Assembly: GCF_008974285.1 (NCBI RefSeq)
Contig: NZ_BKZV01000002.1
Span: forward strand, 400,613 to 464,612
DNA length: 64,000 nucleotides
From: Thermogemmatispora aurantia
Lineage (GTDB): Bacteria; Chloroflexota; Ktedonobacteria; Ktedonobacterales; Ktedonobacteraceae
Direction: 5' to 3'
Shown here: positions 57,664-64,000 of the stretch, one piece after another
Numbering within the stretch: position 1 is the first letter of the stretch
Layout of the letters: each line of letters begins with the position of its first letter
Made by a program: the position numbers and the translations under genes
The notes under the pieces: generated by a model
What the model was told of the DNA's origin: nothing
Seen by the model: the letters and a program-made list of their open reading frames with translations, nothing else
The model's database searches: none

Positions 57664-58578
57664 GTGCAGGTTTCTTCCAGACCTCCGACAAGCCAGCGCC
57701 GCAGCAGACAGAGCCTTGCGGGCCTGGCCCCACTTGGAGCCTCTTGCCTCTGGGGAGGCATGTACGTTGTGAGTCGCGCTAGTTTTGGCGCTATTCCTCC
57801 CGTCACGTTAGGGCTGTTGCGCCTTTTGTTGGGAGGTGCTGCTCTCTGGCTGGTACTGCGTCTGAGCGGTCCTCGGGAACCTCTCCCTCGTGAGGAAGGC
57901 TGGCGCCTGCCCTTGCTTGGCTTGTGCATCACCGCTACTATCACTACGCAGTTCATTGGGACCGATTTGGCCAGCGCCCATGATGGAGCGCTGCTGACCA
58001 CGATCACGCCGCTTTTCATCGTACCTCTGGCCTGGCTCCTGCTTGGCGAGCGCCCACGCTGGCGCGTTGTCGCCGGTACCTTGCTGGCGTTGGCTGGCGT
58101 GGTGATCATCGTCGGCAGTGAGCAGGGGAGCAGCTTGAGTGCGCAGGCCGGGTCGCTGCTCATTGGTGATGGGCTGCTGATTATCTCGGCCTTCTTCTGG
58201 GCCTTGTTCACTGTGCTCGGGACGCCGCTGGTACGCAAGCACTCAGCCCTGGCGGTTACGACTTATGGGACGCTCTGGAGCCTGGTCTTTTTTGCTCCTC
58301 TGGCCCTCTGGGAGCTGGCTCAGCGCCCTGCTCTTTCTCTCTCGCCCACCTCGCTGGCGAGCGTACTTTACCTGGGACTAGGCGCAACGGCCCTCGCCTG
58401 GTTTCTCTGGTACCGCGGCGTGGAGCGGTTGCCTGCCGGGGTGGCAGCAATTTTCTTCTTTGCCCAGCCACTGGTCGGTGGCTTGCTGAGTGCACTCTTG
58501 CTGCAGGAAGCCCTGGGACCAGGCTTCTGGCTCGGGGGCCTGGTGCTGGCATTGGGGATCATACTGGCTTCGCTCTGA
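57664..58578 (+). CDS. DMT-superfamily (EamA) permease
   Basis: A 304-residue transporter with ten predicted helices in two EamA repeats: LAPLGASCLWGGMYVVSRAS to VVAGTLLALAGVVIIVGSEQ, and LLIGDGLLIISAFFWALFTV to LGGLVLALGIILASL. The FFFAQPLVGGLLSALLLQEA segment in the second repeat is typical. It probably exports a metabolite such as an amino acid; the substrate is unknown. The start codon is GTG, with GAGGAAAGG about 5 bases upstream. A 12-bp hairpin follows. Confidence 0.88.
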   Translation: MQVSSRPPTSQRRSRQSLAGLAPLGASCLWGGMYVVSRASFGAIPPVTLGLLRLLLGGAALWLVLRLSGPREPLPREEGWRLPLLGLCITATITTQFIGTDLASAHDGALLTTITPLFIVPLAWLLLGERPRWRVVAGTLLALAGVVIIVGSEQGSSLSAQAGSLLIGDGLLIISAFFWALFTVLGTPLVRKHSALAVTTYGTLWSLVFFAPLALWELAQRPALSLSPTSLASVLYLGLGATALAWFLWYRGVERLPAGVAAIFFFAQPLVGGLLSALLLQEALGPGFWLGGLVLALGIILASL

Positions 58579-58689
58579 GCCAGATCGGCCTGACAGTCGC
58601 TTCCAGCAAGGAGCCAGGCCATCCCCTCTCTAACAAGCAGCTAGCTCCCTCGACAGACAGTCGTTCCACATTCACAACTTCGCACGAGA

Positions 58690-58729
58690 GGGGGAGCGCC
58701 TGCCTATGGACCTAGATAGGTGCTCCCCC
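58690..58729. terminator. Hairpin between convergent genes
   Basis: GGGGGAGCGCCT (58690-58701) and AGGTGCTCCCCC (58718-58729) pair over 12 bp with one G-U wobble and a 16-nt loop. It can serve the permease gene and the oppositely oriented coiled-coil gene. The U-richness after it is slight. Confidence 0.6.
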
Positions 58730-58805
58730 TGGCCTCTCTTGCTCTGCTGTGCTGCTGCCAGTTTAGGAATACATCGCCATATATAAAAATAGAGAGCAAG
58801 CAGAA

Positions 58806-59471
58806 CTAATTGGCCTGACCTCCCTGCCGTGCATTGAGCAAAGTGGTGATTTGGGCCAATGCCTCCATAATACGCGCCTCTAAGGCCGCCATATCTTCTT
58901 TGGTGACCATCTTCTCTTCGATCGAGACGACACGTTCCTCCAACGCCTCCAGCCGCCCTTCAACCTTCTCCATGCGCCCTTCCAGACGCTCCACGCGCCC
59001 TTCCAGACGTTCCATGCGCCCTTCTAACGCCTCCAGTCGCCCCTCAACCTTCTCCATGCGCCCTTCCAACGCCTCCAGCCGCCCCTCAACCTTCTCCACG
59101 CGCCCTTCCAGACGTTCCATGCGCCCTTCCAACGCCTCCAGTCGCCCCTCAACCTTCTCCATGCGCCCTTCCAGCCCTACCATGCGCCCTTCCAGACCTG
59201 CCATGCGGTTCTCCAGGCTACCAGTGCGCATCTCTAGCAGAGTCGTTCGCTCCTGCACAACGCGCACCTCATCGCGGGTCGCCACCACTAGCGCCTCCAG
59301 GTGCTGAAACCGGGCCTCGCTCTGGCGCTCGCTGCGTAGCTGATACTCGGCCAGCTGTCGAAAACTCACCTGCATATCGGCAGCCAGCCCTCTGACATCC
59401 GCACTAAGCACAGCAATGGCATGCTCCTGGGCACGGACGCGATCGGCCAGCCAGGACCGCTCTAGCGACAT
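58806..59471 (-). CDS. Heptad-repeat coiled-coil protein
   Basis: A 221-residue soluble protein. Residues ~86-190 are about fifteen consecutive 7-residue units of the form LEGRMEK / VEGRLEA / LEGRVER, a near-perfect long coiled coil. At DNA level these are 21-bp tandem repeats, so the copy number may vary between strains. The N-terminal ~80 residues are also helical, and the short C-terminal part (ALEARIMEALAQITTLLN) could be a capping helix. There is no membrane helix or enzyme motif. It probably acts as a rod or oligomeriser; the partner is unknown. Confidence 0.75.
   Translation of the reverse strand: MSLERSWLADRVRAQEHAIAVLSADVRGLAADMQVSFRQLAEYQLRSERQSEARFQHLEALVVATRDEVRVVQERTTLLEMRTGSLENRMAGLEGRMVGLEGRMEKVEGRLEALEGRMERLEGRVEKVEGRLEALEGRMEKVEGRLEALEGRMERLEGRVERLEGRMEKVEGRLEALEERVVSIEEKMVTKEDMAALEARIMEALAQITTLLNARQGGQAN
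58902..59216. repeat. 21-bp tandem repeats encoding heptads
   Basis: About fifteen 21-bp units inside the coiled-coil gene, several identical or nearly so. They arise and change by slippage or recombination. Confidence 0.75.
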
Positions 59472-59653
59472 CCTCCGTTTAGCTCCCTTCTCTCAAAATA
59501 GATGGCCTGGTCACTACGCTGGTCCTGCTCAATACTACCAGAACCATGAGAAGAGGATAACAGATCCAGACACCAAAAGCAAGTTCTCCAAAAGGATATC
59601 TTCATATTTCTTTTCGAGATACACAAGAAAGAGTGTACCAAATCTCACTGTAG

Positions 59654-59682
59654 CTTGCTTGCTTCTATTACAAGCAAGCAAG
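59654..59682. repeat. Inverted repeat between the coiled-coil and DeoR genes
   Basis: A perfect 11-bp inverted repeat, CTTGCTTGCTT (59654-59664) and AAGCAAGCAAG (59672-59682), with a 7-nt loop. Each arm is itself a CTTG/GCTT tandem. It may end the DeoR transcript or be an operator; no U-run follows. Confidence 0.55.
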
Positions 59683-59737
59683 GTAGTTGAATACGGCAGG
59701 GGACAGGGAAGCAAGCAGACAGCTGGGAGCGCCGAGG

Positions 59738-60517
59738 CTAAGCAAGAATGACCTCGATCCCCAGCTCGCGCAGACGAGTCAGCGTCTCGCTATCCAGCCC
59801 ACTATCCGTGATAATGGTATCGATAGCCTGCAGAGGAGCCACCGTTGTCAGCATCACCTTACCGAACTTGCTATGATCGGCCACCACAATGCGCCTCCGC
59901 GCTCGCTCAATCATTGCCTGCTTCGTGCCGGCCTCCTCAAAATTGAACTCAGTCAGCCCATGTTCGATCGTAATCCCACCGACAGCGATAAAAGCCTTAT
60001 CCACCTGAAAACTGCGTAGCGTTCGCTCAGCCAGATGGCCCACCAGCGACAGCTCGCTCGGGCGCAGCTTTCCCCCCACGACGATCACCTGAATCGCAGA
60101 CTGATTCGCCAGTTCCAAAGCGGCCCGCAGATTCGTCACCAGCACTGTCAGATTGCGCTTCCCTTTGAGCGCCCGCGCGATCTCCAACGTTGTCGTCCCT
60201 ACATCAAGGAGCAGACTCTCCCCATCGTTGACCAGCTCCACCGCCCGCGCCGCAATGCGCCGCTTCTCTTCCGCATGCTCGGCCTCACGTGCACTAAACG
60301 GCGGTTCATAGCTGGCCCCGCGCAAGCTGATAGCCCCCCCATGTACTCGCCTGATCAAGCCCTGCTCTTCCAGCTCCTGTAAATCTCTGACCACCGTAAT
60401 GCTAGAGACGGTAAAGCGCCGCGCCAGATCGCGCACCGAGACAATCCCACTGGACTCAATAATTTCAAATATCTTCCTTCGCCGTTCTTGAGCAATGATC
60501 TTGTTTTCCCTCTTCAT
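59738..60517 (-). CDS. DeoR/GlpR family transcriptional regulator
   Basis: A 259-residue repressor-type regulator. The N-terminal HTH (RRRKIFEIIESSGIVSVRDL, RRFTVSSITVVRDLQELEEQ, GLIRRVHGGA) is the DeoR signature. The C-terminal DeoRC sugar-phosphate sensor has LLLDVGTTTLEIARAL, VTNLRAALELA, GGKLRP and VADHSKFG. These proteins usually control sugar or polyol operons and are released by phosphorylated sugars. No such operon is adjacent, so the target is unknown. The start has GGGAG 10 bases upstream. It faces away from the small membrane protein gene. Confidence 0.92.
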   Translation of the reverse strand: MKRENKIIAQERRRKIFEIIESSGIVSVRDLARRFTVSSITVVRDLQELEEQGLIRRVHGGAISLRGASYEPPFSAREAEHAEEKRRIAARAVELVNDGESLLLDVGTTTLEIARALKGKRNLTVLVTNLRAALELANQSAIQVIVVGGKLRPSELSLVGHLAERTLRSFQVDKAFIAVGGITIEHGLTEFNFEEAGTKQAMIERARRRIVVADHSKFGKVMLTTVAPLQAIDTIITDSGLDSETLTRLRELGIEVILA

Positions 60518-60891
60518 TCAGTACGCACTCCCTGAGTTTGCTCGCCACCGCCCACGCGCCGACTGGGCAGGCTGACAGGCTAGGCCAGGCCACATGCCCG
60601 CCCCCTGTCTACACCTGATCTCCTTCTCCTGCCCTATCGAGCATTGTATCATGTCCCGCGTCGACACCAGACACTGTCATGCCAGGGCCCCCCTGAACGG
60701 TGGTCACCAACGTGCCCATCCTTCTTCTAAAAAGAGCGGCATCAAGAGGAAAAACAGCCAGAGCGCTATCCTTACCTAGAGTCACGCCTCGCAACGTCTT
60801 TAGAGCAGAGTACCAATCGCCGGCTGTCAAGAGATATCCGGCGAAGTGCGTACTGCTCCGCTAAACTGCTGAGTTGAGACGAGGAGAAGCT
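60518..60891. other. Divergent intergenic region
   Basis: 374 bp. A TACAAT on the minus strand (ATTGTA near 60644) could be a -10 for the DeoR gene, but no -35 fits. I see nothing else. Confidence 0.35.
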
Positions 60892-61140
60892 ATGGCTAAA
60901 GTCGATATTCATGAGACAACAAAAGCTGCTCGTGATATGCAAGAGCAGTATTTTCGGACCACCGATCGTCTACCTGGCGAGATGTGGTACTGGGCTGCTC
61001 TGGTCTCGATCATTACCTCGGCAGTGCTTTTCCTAAGTGGGAAGCGCGATTGGGGACTGTTCGTCGGCCAGTGGCCGCCGGCGTTCCTGCTCTTCGGCAT
61101 TTTCCACAAGCTGTTGCGCCCTGCGCGTAGTCAGTTCTAA
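60892..61140 (+). CDS. Small two-helix membrane protein
   Basis: An 82-residue protein with a polar N-terminal ~35 residues (AKVDIHETTKAARDMQEQYF) and two hydrophobic segments (MWYWAALVSIITSAVLFLSG, GQWPPAFLLFGIFHKLL) joined by a short basic turn. No family is recognised. The start at MAKVD has GAGGAG 6 bases upstream; the frame is open 6 codons further. It lies alone between the DeoR gene and copA. Function unknown. Confidence 0.65.
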   Translation: MAKVDIHETTKAARDMQEQYFRTTDRLPGEMWYWAALVSIITSAVLFLSGKRDWGLFVGQWPPAFLLFGIFHKLLRPARSQF

Positions 61141-61346
61141 GCCCAAGCGGTCAGCCTACCTGTAATACCCCCATCGCTCTCACACCATTGGTAGCGGGCG
61201 GAAGAAGGAGAGAGCACCTGCGACCACGGCGGTCGGCGGCCACCTCCTCTGGAGCTGGCCGCGGTTCCCTCCCTGGTTGCTCTGCTCTTCCTTCTTCCAT
61301 CCCCTGTTATGAGGCACCAGGCACTCGCTCAGCCTCAGCCCAGCGA

Positions 61347-63734
61347 CTAGCGCAAGACCCGCTGCCCAAAGCGACGCAGACGCAGGGCATTCCCAACCAC
61401 AGAGACAGAGGAGAGGGCCATCGCCGCCGCCGCAAAGATCGGCGCCTGCTCCTTGAGGAAAGGAATCATTGGCGAGAGAATCGCTGTCGGAATGAGCACA
61501 ACGTTATAAGCAAAGGCCCAGAACAGGTTTTGCTTGATAGTACGCAGCGTCGCCCGAGACAAAGCCAGAGCGGTGGCCAGGCTGCGGAGATTCCCTTTCA
61601 CCAGGACAATATCAGCTGTCTCCAGGGCAATATCGCTGCCGTTACCCATCGCAATCCCAACATCGGCCTGGGCCAGCGCTGGCGCATCATTGATGCCATC
61701 GCCTGCGAAAGCTACAGTCAGCCCCTGCTGCTGAAGGCGGCGCACTTGTTCGGCCTTCTCTGCTGGCAAGAGGCCGGCGAGCACGTGCTCGCTGGGAATA
61801 CCGACTTGCGCCGCGATCGCCTGGGCCGTGCGCGGATGATCGCCGCTGACAAGCCAGAGCTGCAACCCCTGGGCCTGCAGTTGGCGCACCGCCTCAGCCG
61901 AGCCTGGTTTCAAGGTATCAGCCAGCGCCAGCAGACCTGCCAGCCGCCCAGCAACAGCCACCAGCATCACAGTGTTCCCCTGCTGCTCCAAACGCTCCAG
62001 CTCGACATGCACCTCTTCCAGTCCCAGGCCGCGCTCCTCCAGCAGGCGAGGCCCACCGATCAGTATCTCTTGCCCTGCCAGCACAGCCTCCAGGCCGCGA
62101 CCGGGCAAAGCCGTCAGTCGCTCCGGCCTGCGTTCCAAAGACAGGCCACGCTGACGCGCCGCCTCCACCACCGCGCGCGCGAGGGGATGCTCTGAGCCTT
62201 GCTCGACCTCGGCGGCCAGACGCAACAACCCGGTCTCGTCCCACGGAGCCAGCGCCATCAGTCCAGTGAGCTGGGGCCTGCCACGCGTTAAGGTCCCTGT
62301 CTTATCAAAGAGTACCGCCTGCACTGCCTGAATACGTTCCAGGCTCTCACCCCCCTTGATCAGAATACCCTGCTCGGCACCCATACCGGTGCCCACAATG
62401 ATCGCCGTAGGCGTTGCCAGTCCCAAGGCACAGGGACAGGCTACCACCAGTACGGCCACCGCTGCAATTAAGGCTCTGATCCAGCCAGCAGCCCCCATGC
62501 CACTCATGGCTCCCACCAAACCCCAACCGAGGAAAGTCAGCAGGGCCATCACCAGCACCGCCGGTACGAAAACGCCCGCCACCTGATCCGCCAGGCGCTG
62601 CACCGGCGCCTTGCTGCCCTGGGCCTGCTCAACGAGACGAATGATATTGGCCAACAGGGTATCGGCCCCGACGCGCGTGGCCCGCATGGTCAGTAGCCCA
62701 TCCTGATTCATGGTAGCCCCAATCAGTGGCTCGCCTTCCCCTTTCTCTACGGGCAGGCTCTCCCCAGTGACCATTGACTCATCGACCGTCGAGTGACCGG
62801 CCACTACGAGACCATCAACGGGTATCTGCTCGCCGGGACGCACGATGAGCAGGTCACCCGGCTTGACCTCGGCAATCGGAAGCTCGCGTTCCTGACCCTC
62901 GCGCAGCACATGAGCACTGCGCGGCTGCAAACCGACCAGGCGCCTGATGGCCTGCCCGGCCTCACCCTTGGCCCGCGCTTCCAGGTAGCGCCCCAGGTAG
63001 ATGAGCGTGATGATCAGGGCCGCGGTGTCGTAGAAAGTCGGCTCGTCAGCCAGCTGCGGCAAGATCGTAGCCAGCAAGCTTAGCAGATACGCCGCCGTCG
63101 AGCCAGCCGAGATGAGCGTGTCCATCGTGGCCACCCCGTGCCGCAGATTCTTGAGGGCGTTGCGGTGAAATTCCCAACCAACTACTGCCCAGATCGGCGT
63201 GGTCAGCAATAGTAGCAGGTAGTTCTCCCCAGGGAAACGGTCCATGAAGAACATGCTGAGCACAACGACGGGCAGCGAGAGCGCGATCGCCATCAGCAGG
63301 AGCCACAGTCGGCGCCGAGCCGCCCGCCGCTGAGCTTCAGCCAGGCCCGAGACCGCCGGCAGCTCCTGGTCCCCCTCACCCTGAACCAGGGAACTCGCTG
63401 TTCCAGGACGAGCATCCAGCCACTCTGCAGCCTCAGCTCCCCCCGCCGCCTGCGTCAGGAGCGGCAGCGCCTCATAGCCTAGCTGCTCCACCTTCTCCAC
63501 CATCAGCGTCGGGTTCACCAGCGCGGGATCATACACAACGGTGGCCTGCTCGGTGGCAAAGTTGACATTGGCCTCCTTGATGCCCGGCAGACGCTGCAAA
63601 CCACGCTCAATACGCCTGGCACAGGAAGCGCAACTCATGCCCTCTAGAGCGAGCGTGATCGAAGTCAGCGCTTCAGGCTCAGGTCGATCTATGGTACGCT
63701 GCTGTCCATCAGGACCAGACAGATGCGTTGTCAT
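61347..63734 (-). CDS. copA: Copper-translocating P1B-type ATPase
   Basis: A 795-residue copper exporter. One N-terminal heavy-metal-binding domain carries GMSCASC (Cys35, Cys38). Eight membrane helices include the metal-binding CPC ([16 protein letters not shown]). The phosphorylation motif is DKTGTLTRG, the nucleotide site has [13 protein letters not shown], and the hinge is [20 protein letters not shown]. Residues in the last helices ([29 protein letters not shown]) fit the Cu+ (CopA) subgroup. GAGGAG precedes the ATG. A consensus-like promoter and a GC-rich palindrome of the CsoR type lie upstream, so copper-induced expression is expected. Confidence 0.93.
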   Translation of the reverse strand: MTTHLSGPDGQQRTIDRPEPEALTSITLALEGMSCASCARRIERGLQRLPGIKEANVNFATEQATVVYDPALVNPTLMVEKVEQLGYEALPLLTQAAGGAEAAEWLDARPGTASSLVQGEGDQELPAVSGLAEAQRRAARRRLWLLLMAIALSLPVVVLSMFFMDRFPGENYLLLLLTTPIWAVVGWEFHRNALKNLRHGVATMDTLISAGSTAAYLLSLLATILPQLADEPTFYDTAALIITLIYLGRYLEARAKGEAGQAIRRLVGLQPRSAHVLREGQERELPIAEVKPGDLLIVRPGEQIPVDGLVVAGHSTVDESMVTGESLPVEKGEGEPLIGATMNQDGLLTMRATRVGADTLLANIIRLVEQAQGSKAPVQRLADQVAGVFVPAVLVMALLTFLGWGLVGAMSGMGAAGWIRALIAAVAVLVVACPCALGLATPTAIIVGTGMGAEQGILIKGGESLERIQAVQAVLFDKTGTLTRGRPQLTGLMALAPWDETGLLRLAAEVEQGSEHPLARAVVEAARQRGLSLERRPERLTALPGRGLEAVLAGQEILIGGPRLLEERGLGLEEVHVELERLEQQGNTVMLVAVAGRLAGLLALADTLKPGSAEAVRQLQAQGLQLWLVSGDHPRTAQAIAAQVGIPSEHVLAGLLPAEKAEQVRRLQQQGLTVAFAGDGINDAPALAQADVGIAMGNGSDIALETADIVLVKGNLRSLATALALSRATLRTIKQNLFWAFAYNVVLIPTAILSPMIPFLKEQAPIFAAAAMALSSVSVVGNALRLRRFGQRVLR

Positions 63735-63772
63735 GCTACCTTACTCCTCTTGCTTGGCACCAACTAACCCAT

Positions 63773-63789
63773 ACCCCCCCGGTGGGGGT
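63773..63789. promoter_or_regulatory. CsoR-like copper operator
   Basis: The sequence ACCCCC-CCGGT-GGGGGT is a perfect 6-bp inverted repeat of G/C tracts with a TA in front, very like known CsoR sites (TACCC-x-GGGGGTA in Bacillus). It lies just downstream of the predicted copA start site, where a bound repressor would block transcription. Confidence 0.65.
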
Positions 63790-63798
63790 CCAATAGAA

Positions 63799-63827
63799 AG
63801 GATAGCGCAAGAAGCAACGCTTGTCAA
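63799..63827 (-). promoter_or_regulatory. Promoter of copA
   Basis: On the minus strand a perfect -35 TTGACA (63822-63827), 17 bp, and -10 TATCCT (63799-63804). Transcription would start near 63792, touching the CsoR-like palindrome. Confidence 0.7.
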
Positions 63828-63875
63828 ATGGGCCGTATCCGTCCCACATCCATCAGGGCCACTCAGCCAGCTCTG

Positions 63876-63884
63876 TGCTATAAT
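63876..63884 (+). promoter_or_regulatory. Extended -10 promoter at the right edge
   Basis: TGC-TATAAT (63876-63884) is an extended -10 with a consensus hexamer and no -35 at the proper distance. It would serve the gene starting at 63934. Confidence 0.5.
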
Positions 63885-63933
63885 GAGAGAGCAATAAGCA
63901 AGCCCAGCGTATCCAAGCAAGAGAGAGAGGAGC

Positions 63934-64000
63934 ATGACCGCCCCCTCCCCTACACCCAGCCAGGCAAGGGCAGGGCGTCGGATTCTCCGACGCTTCCGTG
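63934..64000 (+). CDS. Start of a gene running off the right edge
   Basis: An ATG preceded by GAGAGAGAGGAG begins a frame reading MTAPSPTPSQARAGRRILRR, open to the end of the window. The Pro/Arg-rich start suggests a cytoplasmic leader of a membrane or regulatory protein, but too little is present to name it. It is divergent from copA. Confidence 0.55.
   Translation, partial: MTAPSPTPSQARAGRRILRRFR

Overview
The window is GC-rich and densely coded, and it reads like the chromosome of a Chloroflexota bacterium. My best guess is a Ktedonobacteria, Thermogemmatispora-like organism. This is an inference from gene content: tandem HTH/TPR regulators, membrane-anchored Ser/Thr kinases, a form II CO-dehydrogenase-type operon, and a standalone type III-B CRISPR module. 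No rRNA or tRNA gene, insertion sequence, prophage or CRISPR array could be recognised.

Layout. 0-3 kb: two complete and one edge-truncated copy of an HTH + TPR-like regulator in direct tandem, behind one promoter. 3-5.6 kb: a small operon (short Cys-motif protein, SAM methyltransferase, LuxR-type HTH-only protein, degenerate Nudix protein). 5.7-10 kb: an S-L-M molybdenum hydroxylase operon on the minus strand. 10.7-19.2 kb: nicotinate phosphoribosyltransferase, two membrane proteins, MiaB, a TPR protein, a 39-residue basic protein and a PucR-type regulator. 19.7-29 kb: a signalling neighbourhood with a metallophosphoesterase, two paralogous membrane Ser/Thr kinases, Sua5, a Nudix hydrolase, and a degenerate kinase fused to an FHA domain. 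29-33 kb: a DedA protein and two polytopic glycosyltransferases. 33.8-35.9 kb: a Na/Pi cotransporter-PhoU protein preceded by four hexamers spaced exactly 11 bp apart, which look like a PhoP box.

36.3-43.5 kb: a compact cmr1-cmr2(cas10)-cmr3-cmr4-cmr5-cmr6 operon with no cas6, cas1, cas2, CARF effector or array beside it. It ends in a 55-codon ORF I do not recognise. In Cmr4 the Asp known to cleave target RNA is replaced by Glu, while the Cas10 GGDD cyclase motif is intact. 43.8-64 kb: central and accessory metabolism (aldehyde dehydrogenase, AMP-forming acyl-CoA synthetase, carboxylesterase, MBL hydrolase, SDR), transport (a DUF1634-TauE fusion, a DMT permease, a CopA copper ATPase behind a CsoR-like operator), a heptad-repeat coiled-coil protein and a DeoR regulator.

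The parts that best repay attention are the isolated Cmr operon with its altered Cmr4 and trailing small ORF, the pseudokinase-FHA protein beside two active kinases, the PhoP-like box, the palindromic operators in front of the acyl-CoA synthetase and CopA genes, and the homogenised tandem regulator array. Start codons were chosen from Shine-Dalgarno spacing and promoter position, so several are shorter than the longest open frame.
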